A stretch of 64,000 nucleotides of DNA from Ceriagrion tenellum (Eukaryota > Arthropoda > Insecta > Odonata > Coenagrionidae): positions 132,885,872-132,949,871 of the forward strand of contig OY720635.1 in NCBI GenBank assembly GCA_963169105.1, given 5' to 3'. Below are positions 48,168 to 58,253 of the stretch, piece after piece (the first letter of the stretch is position 1; each line of letters begins with the position of its first letter). Under the pieces are notes generated by a model, which was not told where the DNA came from, did not search any database, and worked only from the letters and a program-made list of their open reading frames with translations. Position numbers and translations under genes: made by a program.

Positions 48168-48376
48168 ATGTAGTGCATGACGCATGTTATAACAACCAGT
48201 AACCCCTTTCTTTATATGTAGATACTAACCATCTAGCTGCATGTGATCCCATTATCTAGCATGCCTTCATTAAATATCCTAGTTGCATGTCAATAGTGCA
48301 TGTTTGGTGATCTTCACCCCCTGCCACACACCCTCGTGGTGGCTCGCAGGGTATCACGTAGATGTAGATGTAGATG
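48168..48376 (+). mobile_element. Family A LINE 3' UTR fragment
   Basis: 3' UTR, hairpins and a GTAGAT tail; 5'-truncated. Confidence 0.83.
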
Positions 48377-48391
48377 AAACCACTCGGTACT

Positions 48392-48480
48392 CCATCTACG
48401 AAATACCGAGAAAGCCACCACGAGGCTGTGTGGCACGGGGTAATTCCACGCCAGGCATGCTGCACTTATCCCAGATCAAA
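48392..48480 (-). mobile_element. Family D LINE/retroposon terminal fragment
   Basis: Begins CCATCTACGAAATACCGAG and has the module in its D form (GGCTGTGTGGCACGGGG, then ATTCCAC). Similar to 17101-17175. A further degraded terminus may lie at 48905-48955 on the + strand. Confidence 0.5.
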
Positions 48481-49269
48481 TCAGAACTGCGCAAGTTCCT
48501 TCGAATGCCAGGCGCAAGGCAAAAGCAGTCTGGACAACGGTACGCAGTCAGACCAGAAACTAGTATAGTGCTGCGTAGAAGAACATGTTACCATGCAGTA
48601 CACTACGAAATATACAACTGCTGGTTAATATTATGAATGAGACAAATAAACAGCACTACAAGGTACCAAATCATGCAAGAGTACATCATGCCGGAGACCG
48701 CATGCGAGGCCAGTAGCCAATAATCATGATAAGATATCCAGCACTACTGAAAAAACCTATTCAATAGTGGCTGGCCGGAGATATAGATGTAGTGAAGTGA
48801 ATGCTGTCAAGACCTTGCTCCCGATGCATGTACACCCTTTTGGTAGGTTGCGTGTAATTATGGCGGTGAAAATAGTGTTGTTCTCCGATGTTTTCATGGA
48901 CAATGACCAAACACCCAACGCCACACACCCATGCGGTGGCCTGAATTGTAGTGAGTAAAAACTTATCATAAATATTCCAATTTCCTCTATTCTAAACGAA
49001 AAAATAGTTCCAAAATTTTAGAGGAGAGTATTTATATAAAAATAGCCTATAGAAAATCATTATGGCATCATTCACATTACGCTTGCGCGATCCTAATATC
49101 TGTTCCTTAAACACGCTCATGATATGCAATATCGATGGCTATAAAAAGACTCCGCAACTCTTCATCTGTATAGGAGTTCAAAATTTTTTGCGTCATTAGG
49201 ATTTGTCGGCAATAAATCGTTAATTTCGGAGGAAATACGGTCAAAGTTCATAAGTAAATTCGCCTGAGG
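48481..49269. other. Intergenic DNA
   Basis: No gene or clear repeat apart from the possible degraded LINE terminus near 48905-48955. Confidence 0.45.
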
Positions 49270-50328
49270 TCTTCCACGAGCACATTTTTAAGTATTAATG
49301 CATAATTTGGAGATGCGGAGAGCAATGACAGCGTTGTGAAATTTCTTCGTCGTAAAAATTATCCATTGAGCTGAAATGCATTGTTTTCAATAAGACGACC
49401 GATGCGTAGAATCGGCTGGAGGCTAACTGTAGGAGGGATGGTTCCAAATTGGCCCTCGTCGCATCAAAATTTAAAAGATAATGTGTATCCTGTGTCGGTT
49501 TCCTGGGGCGCAAATTCAGGGTCAGGTTATAGTGATGTTTGCGGAGGAGTCCTTCAGTGGTTCAGGCAGCAACCTCTTTAAAAAAAGGTAATGGATCATA
49601 CCGCGCAGAGTTGTTTTCCGTTCGAATTGCATGGCAAAGTTCAACCTGAAGGTCGAAATGGAACTTTGGCCATTTGACATGACAAAATTCTTTATCCTTG
49701 AAACCTCAAAAGGGCGATCAGTTGAATGCAATGGACGGTAAAGGAAAAGATGGTAAGAAAGCGATATACGTATGCTGGAAATAATGAAGCATATGATTTT
49801 TGGGAAGACGATTCACAGATGACGTTAGATATATATTGAGAACCCCTGCGTATTATGCTAGGTTTGATCATATTAACAAAATTAGAGAGATAGATTGTCG
49901 TACCGATAGATTTAAAATGTCATTTTTCCCGCGTACTATAAGAGAGAACCATAGGCAGCGTAGCAAAGGGATAGGTAGGTGAAATATAGTTAAAGTAGTC
50001 TGTAGTGCATGATGCATGTAATAACAACCAATAATCCATTTCATATTATGTAGATACTAACCATCTAGCTGCATGTGACCATATTATCTAGCATGTCTCC
50101 ATTAAATATCCTAGTTGCATGTCAATAGTGCATGTTTGGTGATCTTCACCCCCTGCCCCACACCCTCGTGGTGGCTCGCAGGGTATCACGTAGATGTAGA
50201 TGTAGATTGAGAGGGGAAGGGGAAAAACTCATTTCAAATTTTTCTCAAGAAGCCACCTATAACCCCTACTATTCTCTCGCAGATATCTTCCCCACTTCCT
50301 CCCTCCCCTCCTCACCGGCAGCTAATAT
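49270..50328 (+). promoter_or_regulatory. SPH4 upstream region, split by an A insertion
   Basis: 49270-49811 and 50208-50328 match the SPH3 upstream region in blocks. The second part ends in CTCACCGGCAGCTAATAT, the left half of the SPH4 TATA region, where the full B element begins. Confidence 0.55.
49812..50207 (+). mobile_element. Family A LINE 3' end
   Basis: Last part of the coding region (TTCACAGATGACG onward), 3' UTR, hairpins and tail, well preserved. Confidence 0.87.
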
Positions 50329-53300
50329 TGCACGGACATTGGAGCCTCCTTCGTCGACCTTCGGCCGGCAATCCGATCGTGTCGGACCCCTCTGAACCGT
50401 TCTGGTGTCCATTACACGGCCGAGGCAGCTAGCTGTGTAGCGAGTAGCATACTCGATCACTGTAGACCTTTTTTAGGATAGAGGGTAGGGCAGAGAGTAG
50501 GTCAGCTAATGGGTCGAATCAGGTACCATCGCGAACAATATTTAATAGAAAAAATATCCAAGAAAGTGTTAAGTCTAAAGAGAACAGTAAGAGGCCAGTT
50601 TCAAAAAATAGCAGTAATGTAACTTTGAATATACCTAAGAAAGCGAGTTCTAATGAGAATACACATTCCGGGAATACGCTCACTGATAAATCCTTTTCTG
50701 TCGTGGTAGTAAATTGCCGTAGCTTAAGGAATAAAGTAGCTGACTTCTACCATCTAATTGAAACTACTGACGCAGACTTAATTATAGGGACGGAAAGTTG
50801 GTTGTGTAACGAAATCGCAGATAATGAAGTATTCCCAAAAAATTTCACAGTTTATAGAAAAGATAGAGTGGAAAGGACCGGGGGAGGAGTTTTTATTGCA
50901 GTGAAGGATTGTTATATTAGTAGGAGGGAGTCATTTTCCGACGACCAGGTAGAAAGCGTATGGTGCTCCATTCAAAATCCTAAAGCAAAAACAATCTATG
51001 TGTGCGCATATTACAGACCACCAGATACCCATATAACCTCAATATTAGAACTAGAAAGTCAACTCAGTAAATTAACCACTCAAAAAAACGACTGTCATAT
51101 TATAATCGGTGGGGATTTCAATCTTCCGTCCATAGACTGGGACACGTACAGTTTTATCACTGGGGGGAAAGACAAAGACCTTTGTGAGTCACTCCTGTAT
51201 ACATTCACATCTCACTCACTACATCAATTAGTCACTGCTCCAACTAGAGGGAAAAATACACTTGATCTTTTAGCGACAAATATTCCACACATGGTTGTAA
51301 ACATAGGTACGGATAAGGGAATAAGCGACCACAAGATAGTTAAAGCTAATTTTTCCGTGAGCATGATCAAGAAACATAATCCACAAAGAAAAATCTACTT
51401 ATATAATAAGGCTGACTACGAAGGTATGAAACGAGAGTTCCAAAAGTCATTTACTAATTTTCAAAAAATAAGTATCAACAGTAATACTGAGGTTTTGTGG
51501 AATACTTTCCTCAACGTTACACGATCAGTAGTTAGCAAATACATACCAAGTAAATGGAAAAGAGCCAATGCAGAGCCTAGGTGGTATAACGCGGAGGTTA
51601 GAAAAACATTAAAGCACCAAAGAACATGTCATGCTAGGTTAAAAAGGGCAAAAATTAACAAATCCTCCGAAGAACTATACACAGTCACCGAAAATTACAA
51701 AATATCTAAACTCTTAGCAAAAAAAGCGTGCCGAAGGGCGTTAGCTGATTTCAAAAGTAAATTACTGGGAGAACAATTGAACGATAATCCCAAGGCATTT
51801 TGGTCGTATGTTAGGGACACTCAAGGAAATAAATCAACAGTACACACGCTTAAGAATATCAAAGGGGAAAAGATAACCAACAGTCTACAAAAAGCCAATT
51901 CGTTAAACTCATTCTTCAAAAGCATTTTCAGTACTTATACACCACATCTTTTCGATCCGCAGCCAGTTCGTTCCCAAACATGTATGCCTGAAATTATTAT
52001 AAATTGTCGCGGCATAGAACAGCAGCTAAAAAATATTAACCCCAACAAATCCCCCGGTCCAGATCAAATACCTGCTCGCGTATATAAAACAATGGCATCA
52101 GACATAGCGCCTTACTTAGAATTAATATTTACCAAATCTTTAGTAGATCATGTAGTGCCTAAGGACTGGAGAGTAGCAAATGTCACACCTATATTCAAAA
52201 GCGGCGACAGGGAAGACCCTAGTAACTATAGGCCTATTTCTCTCACATCCATTTCCTGTAAGGTATTTGAACACATAATCGTAAGCTCCATTATGAGTCA
52301 TTTAGATAGGGAGGAATTGTTAATAAATAACCAACACGGATTTCGAAAGGGTAGATCTTGCGAAACCCAATTGGCCCTCTTCGTTCATGACATCTTGCTC
52401 TCGGGTGAAAATAATGTCCAAGTTGACGCGATATTCCTCGATTTTAGGAAAGCTTTTGATAAGGTACCTCACGTTAAGTTGCTCTCAAAACTAGAAGCAT
52501 ATGGAATAGATAAAAACATTATTAGTTGGATTAATCAATTCTTACATGGGCGGGAACAAAGGGTTGTCATAGACGGTATCATGTCAAACACAGTTAGCGT
52601 TACATCGGGTGTTCCTCAGGGAAGTGTAATTGGTCCACTTTTATTTCTCTTGTACATTAATGATATTAGTAACGTCGTTAAAAGTAAGCTAAGACTCTTC
52701 GCAGACGACGCGGTTGTGTATAGGGATATTAACAATTCCGAAGATAGCGACTCGTTAACAATCGACCTACTTGCTATTCATGCTTGGTGCGAAAAGTGGC
52801 AGATGGAACTAAACATAAAAAAGTGCGTAGCAGTCAGCTTTTGGAAAAAGAAAAATTGGCCATTTAGGGCATACAGAATTAAAAATACAGAAATTATTCA
52901 CGCCGAGTCTGTTAAGTACTTAGGAGTCACAATTAGTCACGACCTATCTTGGGGAAAACATATTAGGGAAATATGCGGTCAAGCATATAGGAAGCTAGGC
53001 TTTATCAAGAGAGTACTCGGAAAATGTGATGAGAAAGTGAAAGAACGTTGTTATTTTTCAATCGTTAGGCCTCATCTGGAATATGCTGTTAGTGTATGGG
53101 ATCCATACGAAACGGGCTTGATATCAGAGTTAGATCGCGTACAGCGAAGAGGAGCTAGGTTTGTGAAACGATGCTACGATAAGTTGGCTAGTGTGTCTGG
53201 ACTGTTAGAAGAATTAGGATGGGAATCGCTATCACAGCGTAGATTAAATTATAGGCTTAACCTCCTAAATAAATTTCAGGAAAATCATTTTACTGACGAC

Positions 53301-53787
53301 GTAAAAAACATACTATTAACCCCTTCGTACTACGGCAGATTAGATCGCGCCAATAAAATTAGAGAGCTAGATTGTAGAACCGATAGGTATAAAATGTCAT
53401 TTTTTCCGCGTACCATTCGGGACCATAACAGCTGTGATCGTCGTCATGAATAGTTCGAGTATTGACAATAGGCAGGCAGTTAATCTTTCTCATTATATTC
53501 TCCTCTTTCTTATGTATGCATGATGTAAATAATGATGTTCTTATTTATGCATGATATTTTGAATCTGTAGTAGTAGTCTTTGTATCCCTTGCATGTTAGA
53601 ACGATTGGAGATACAATGTTTCTTGGGTATTAGATTTGTAATTGGCGCTTTGCATGTGTGGTACGCGGGTTTTTAATGTAATGTCGGTGTTCTACCATAT
53701 CATTCATGCATGCCTGGTGCGAAAGCACCCCCTGCCACACACCCTTTGGGTGGCTTGCAGGGTATGACGTAGATGTAGATGTAGATG
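50329..53787 (+). mobile_element. Full-length family B LINE in the SPH4 promoter
   Basis: 3459 bp flanked by TAATAT (50323-50328 and 53788-53793). The 5' end TGCACGGACATTGG is the same as in the B copy ending at 16416. Leader, one long ORF, a 3' UTR of about 330 bases, two hairpins, GTAGAT tail. The intact frame and near identity to 28018-30654 mark it as young. Confidence 0.92.
50625..53453 (+). CDS. Family B LINE ORF: APE endonuclease plus reverse transcriptase
   Basis: 942 codons counted from TTG at 50625. The frame is open from 50466, after a TAG at 50463. No in-frame ATG occurs before 51291, which is past almost the whole endonuclease, so the start is unknown. Endonuclease motifs: SFSVVVVNCRSL, GTESWL, GGGVFIAV, YYRPPDT, GGDFNLPS, SDHKIV. 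RT motifs: SPGPDQIPA, NYRPISLTS, HGFRKGRSC, FRKAFDKVP, SGVPQGSVIGP, and catalytic FADD at 692-695. C-terminal LEYAVSVWDPYE and FFPRTIRDHN. It would catalyse target-primed reverse transcription. Related to the ORF at 12680 throughout, but a separate family. Confidence 0.88.
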   Translation: MNIPKKASSNENTHSGNTLTDKSFSVVVVNCRSLRNKVADFYHLIETTDADLIIGTESWLCNEIADNEVFPKNFTVYRKDRVERTGGGVFIAVKDCYISRRESFSDDQVESVWCSIQNPKAKTIYVCAYYRPPDTHITSILELESQLSKLTTQKNDCHIIIGGDFNLPSIDWDTYSFITGGKDKDLCESLLYTFTSHSLHQLVTAPTRGKNTLDLLATNIPHMVVNIGTDKGISDHKIVKANFSVSMIKKHNPQRKIYLYNKADYEGMKREFQKSFTNFQKISINSNTEVLWNTFLNVTRSVVSKYIPSKWKRANAEPRWYNAEVRKTLKHQRTCHARLKRAKINKSSEELYTVTENYKISKLLAKKACRRALADFKSKLLGEQLNDNPKAFWSYVRDTQGNKSTVHTLKNIKGEKITNSLQKANSLNSFFKSIFSTYTPHLFDPQPVRSQTCMPEIIINCRGIEQQLKNINPNKSPGPDQIPARVYKTMASDIAPYLELIFTKSLVDHVVPKDWRVANVTPIFKSGDREDPSNYRPISLTSISCKVFEHIIVSSIMSHLDREELLINNQHGFRKGRSCETQLALFVHDILLSGENNVQVDAIFLDFRKAFDKVPHVKLLSKLEAYGIDKNIISWINQFLHGREQRVVIDGIMSNTVSVTSGVPQGSVIGPLLFLLYINDISNVVKSKLRLFADDAVVYRDINNSEDSDSLTIDLLAIHAWCEKWQMELNIKKCVAVSFWKKKNWPFRAYRIKNTEIIHAESVKYLGVTISHDLSWGKHIREICGQAYRKLGFIKRVLGKCDEKVKERCYFSIVRPHLEYAVSVWDPYETGLISELDRVQRRGARFVKRCYDKLASVSGLLEELGWESLSQRRLNYRLNLLNKFQENHFTDDVKNILLTPSYYGRLDRANKIRELDCRTDRYKMSFFPRTIRDHNSCDRRHE

Positions 53788-53796
53788 TAATATAAG
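53788..53796 (+). promoter_or_regulatory. SPH4 TATA box rebuilt by a target-site duplication
   Basis: TAATATAAG directly after the B tail. The first six bases are the duplicated target, and AAG comes from the original site. The following sequence (TTCATTTACTTCCCGG) matches the SPH3 leader (TCTCATTTCCCGG). Confidence 0.65.
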
Positions 53797-54306
53797 TTTG
53801 CTATGTGTTTTGTTCATTTACTTCCCGGCGAGCAGCGCTGCTGTTGGAGAGGAGGATTCTTGTGTCTTGGTGATTTACTGCCCTGTGCAAGTCACCGCGA
53901 GCATTTATTTGACGTTTTGGCGCAACTGCTCTATAATTCTCTAGAATAGTTGAACGTATCCGCCTGGGAAGATGAGGAATCTGCTCTGTATGGTGGGCTT
54001 TGCCGCCCTCTTGGTGATGTCGGCAGGTTATGAAGACCCCGAGAATAAGGGTTATCAGATTATACCGACCCCCGAAAACTGCGTCTTCCACACTACCAGT
54101 GCTACAACGGAACCGTCATCGAAGACGGAGCCACGATTATCGACATAAGGTAAGGATATTGTCCAGAGTATGGTTTTTACGTCTTCAGTTTGTGATGTAC
54201 CGGTCGGGTAATTTTCCATTCCAGATTTGATCAAGAATAGGTCTAATGATCTCTGAAAGTGTTATGACATGTCTTATTTTTCGGTTATTCTGCATTCTGG
54301 CTACAG

Positions 54307-54401
54307 GTTGTGCCGACCCCCGATGACTGCAAGTGTCTTCCATACTACCAGTGCTACAACGGAACTGTCATCGAAGACGGAGCGTCACTCATCGACGTAA
54401 G
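54307..54401 (+). other. Duplicated, intact clip half-exon in SPH4
   Basis: After the acceptor CTACAG it encodes VVPTPDDCKCLPYYQC and continues to SLIDV, ending at AG|GTGAG in phase 2 like every exon 1 of the family. It has no signal peptide of its own. The intron bases after both SPH4 copies (54151-54235 and 54402-54480) resemble the SPH3 intron start, so exon and flank were duplicated together. Confidence 0.75.
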
Positions 54402-54834
54402 GTGAGAGTCTTGTCTGATAAAGGTTTTTTTCGAGTCCCCTTCTTGTGAGAAATTGGTCCTCTAGTTCTTTGTTCCACTTTTGGCAATAATAAATTATAG
54501 TGTGTCTGATAGTGTGACTATATTAGTTTGTATTCACGCTTAACCATCATGCTAGGTATTGAGACATGAGTCTACTTCCATTAGCCATCGTAATCTAATT
54601 GAATCTTCACTATATTTTTTAAATTGAGCACTCGTTCCCAGTGACCGTCTAGTATAGGTCGAGCGATCTCTCCACTTTTTATCTCCGCAGAGGAAAAAAT
54701 TGTTTAGCGCAACGCTGATATTCTATCCGGGATAAGGTGTTTTCGCTATGGAAATGATACTATGCGACATTTACTTGCGGGTGTTTCCGTTACTACTTGA
54801 CTTGCGTCAGTTTTTAATAAATGATAGAAGACAT

Positions 54835-55380
54835 ACATCTACATCTACTTAATACCCTGCGAGCCACATCGAGGGTGTGTGGCAGGGGGTGAAGATCACC
54901 AAACATGCACTATTGCCATGCAAGTAGGATATTTTAGATTAAAGGGAGATATGCTAGATAATAGGGTAACATGCAGCAAGATGGTTAGTATCTACATAAT
55001 AAGAAAGGGATTATTGGTTGTTATTACATGCATCATGCACTACAGACTACTCTAACTATATTTCACCTACCTATCCCTTTGCTACGCTGCCTATTGTTCT
55101 CTCTTATAGTACGCGGGAAAAATGAATTTGAAATCTATCGGTACGACAATCTATCTCTCTAATCTTGTTAATATGATCTACATCTACGTGATATCCTGCG
55201 AACCACCACGAGGGTGTGTGGCAGGGGGTGAAGATCACCAAACATGCACTATTGACATGCGACTAGGATATTTAACGGGGACATGCTGGATAATAGGGTC
55301 ACATGCAGCTAGATGGTTAGTATGATCAAACCTAGCATAATACGCTGGGGTTCTCAGTATATATATAACGTCATCTGTGA
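54835..55380 (-). mobile_element. Family A LINE 3' end split by another A
   Basis: Left part to 55178, right part from 55321; together they give a contiguous A 3' UTR and coding end. In SPH4 intron 1. Confidence 0.83.
55179..55320 (-). mobile_element. Family A LINE terminal fragment nested in A
   Basis: 142 bases with tail, hairpins and part of the 3' UTR, flanked by TATGATC (55172-55178 and 55321-55327). Confidence 0.83.
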
Positions 55381-55850
55381 ATATGTGAATAAAAATTCAG
55401 TTTCCTCGCCGGTAGCCGTTCAAGTACGTCCATTCTACGATGACTAATTTATCCCTATAAAGCATAATTTTCACCAATGCCGGATTTTTCCAGCTCGTGT
55501 GGGCAATAGTAATGCTGTTTATGGCTAAATGAAGTGGCGTAGCATGCCCCCGGTGCAAGACACGAGGTTCAGTGTTTACTCAAAAAAAGAGAAGGATCAT
55601 GCCGCGATACTGATTTTAAATATGGGGTTATTGTAACTCGATGGCAGGCTAGGAACCTCGGTACGTGCCGATATTAGAGGCGAACGAGAGTAAATGTTGA
55701 AATCTAGCTGCAAGGGATAAATTTTTAACCTCAGTCACTGCGTACTGAAGATTTGTCACCCAATTAAAAATTAAGCAATCCTCTACATTAGGAATAGAAA
55801 TTTATTCAACATGGCAGTTGTTCTTCACGTACTGGTTTAGAACTTGCTTA

Positions 55851-56156
55851 TACATCTAAATCTACGTAATACCCTATGAGCCACCACGAGGGTATGTGGC
55901 AGGGGGTGAATATCACCAAACATGCACTATTGTCATGCAAGTAGGATATTTAAGATTTAAGGGAGATATGCTAGATAGTAGGGTCACATGCAGCTAGATG
56001 GTTAGTATCTACATAATAAGAAAGGGATTATTGGTTATTACATGCATCATTCACTCTAACTATATTTCACGTACCTATCCCTTCCTGCTACGCTGCCTAT
56101 TGTTCTCTTTTATGGTATGCGGGAAAAATGACATTTTAAATCTATCTATCGGTATC
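55851..56156 (-). mobile_element. Family A LINE 3' UTR fragment
   Basis: Reversed tail, hairpin module and 3' UTR with small deletions, truncated near the stop-codon region. Confidence 0.78.
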
Positions 56157-56302
56157 GGACATTTTAAATCTATCGATATCGGAGGAACATTAAGGGAAGC
56201 GGGGTGGAGCGGGGAGTATAGCGGAGAAAGCGAAACGTACGAAAGAAGTGTAAGGAAGGAGGAGGAGAGAAATGAAATGACGAATGAGAAGAAGAAGAGA
56301 AA

Positions 56303-56385
56303 TGGAGTTACATTATAGGCTGAACCTCTTAGCTCAATTTCAGGAAAAAAATTTCTCTGACAACGTGAAAAAACATACATATGTC
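56303..56385 (+). mobile_element. Family B LINE coding scrap
   Basis: Short match to the B segment encoding YRLNLLxxFQExxFxDxVK; both ends truncated. Confidence 0.6.
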
Positions 56386-58253
56386 GCACTATGTCTTTAC
56401 TCGCATGTAACACTGAAGCGATGGTCAATACCGATATGTAGAGCGTGTGATGCTTCAGCACTCTAATGTGGCCAAACTCTTTGCAAATAGGTAAGATTGA
56501 CCTCTCCTACTATCCCTGTTAATGCTAGGTTACTCTTCTAAAATGTAGCACAGTTTCCAATAATTGCTCTAGTATTGTTTATAATATTGGATTTTACAAT
56601 TCCATTGTCCATTGGACAAACCTTGCCCTGCTATTGAGAACGGAAACCTTACTAAAGGTGCCGTCGCGGAAGTAATAGTTCCTCGTTTTCTGCATTCCTT
56701 CAAACTCGAAATCTTTCAAACTATCACCTTGCATTAGGAAGAGAACCCCGCCTCTCACGATTCCCCCCTCCCATTTGTAAGATATCTTTCTCGTAATAAC
56801 CATCTTCTATGAATATTGCCCCAAATTTTGGAATGTGAAAAGTCTGTAGCGTCTGTTGAATCCACGAACCCTAATTTTCTTCCTTTCGTCCTGTTTGGGC
56901 ATAGGGTATTAAGGAAAACTCGCTTTGAAACGTGCGTCTCGACCCGTATCGTATATGGCATACGACATGGTTCTTCGGCATGCGCCAAGACTCAGCTATG
57001 TCAGGAAAATATTTATCGTAGAAATCAATAAAATGAAATGTTTCAAAGTCGGCAATTTCAGTCAGGAATTATCAATGCATTGTGTTCATTTTTTTGTGAG
57101 CTGGTGGTGAATGGGCTTTTTTTTGTATCCAAGCGTCGGTATTGAATTTTCACTCGTTCATCTTTAATCTTTCATATTAAGGGTAGAGGTCTGCGATAAT
57201 TATCTGGATGTGTGCTGCAAGACGCCTGATATTGTTAAACCGGAGGACAAGAAAGGGGATCACGGAGAAATTCCAGAATGGGGTAGCTGCGGTGTCCGTC
57301 ACCCCAAAGGCGTGGCGTTTCGCATCAAGGGGGATAAGGACGGCGAGGCACAGTTCGGAGAGTTCCCCTGGATGACTGCCGTTCTGCTCGTAAAGAAGGT
57401 GGAAAAAGACGGAGAGGAGCGCAAGCTGTACCTTTGCGGAGGATCTCTCATCCATCCCCACGTAGTCCTGACCGGAGCGAACTGCGTTGAAAGGTGAGCA
57501 CGTTGTTAAGATGGTTTGCGTGAAATGATACTACGCCCAACAATGAATCCTATCCTTTTCAACTTAAGTAATATACCCACATGAATAGAAGTGACGTAAT
57601 TATTCATTGGGATAGGTAGAAATGTAGCTAAATTCAATGTACAGTTAGCCCTCGTTTGACATTCTAAGCATATTTTTTCCCCTTCTTTTACACCCGGGAT
57701 TGGCTTTTTACTCGCTCTCCTGATCTTCAGTCCCGTAATTTTCCCTTTCGACTTTCGAACGTGTCGAAACTTGTCTAATCGAGATTTTCTCTATCCAGAA
57801 CTTCCATCTGACAGCATTTATACCTACTTTATTGATCTACTTCATAGATCTTCGTTATTTAACACTTTTCCAATGGTACAAGAATATAAACGGTGACGAA
57901 AACTAATTGTACCTTTTTTGTTAGCTCATTTGTTAGCTAATCCAGGTAGTTCTCCATGGCATAGATGTGGCCTCAGGAGAGTCTGTAACAAAGGAATAAT
58001 TGTTTTGTCTCCTGAGAGATTAAAAGAGCATTAACGTTGTCTTCACGAAATTCTAAATTTTAAATTCTTTCCTTCATTCTGGTCTTTCACTATATAGAAA
58101 TAACCTTGGGTTGGAAAAGCGTTTCGCGTGTTTGCACTAATTACCAAACACGCACAACTCTGTTAAATTTTTTGGGTGTCTTACTTCGGAAGGTTTTGAC
58201 AAACCAAATTTCGGCCGAATGATACAGCCCACCATTCTAAATTAAAATTAGAT

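Larger units (their letters stand above)
55381..57181 (+). other. SPH4 intron 1, distal part
   Basis: Contains the A fragment (55851-56156) and B scrap (56303-56385) listed separately, with a local repeat of ACATTTTAAATCTATC and a purine-rich stretch at 56184-56300 between them. Nothing else recognised. Confidence 0.45.
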
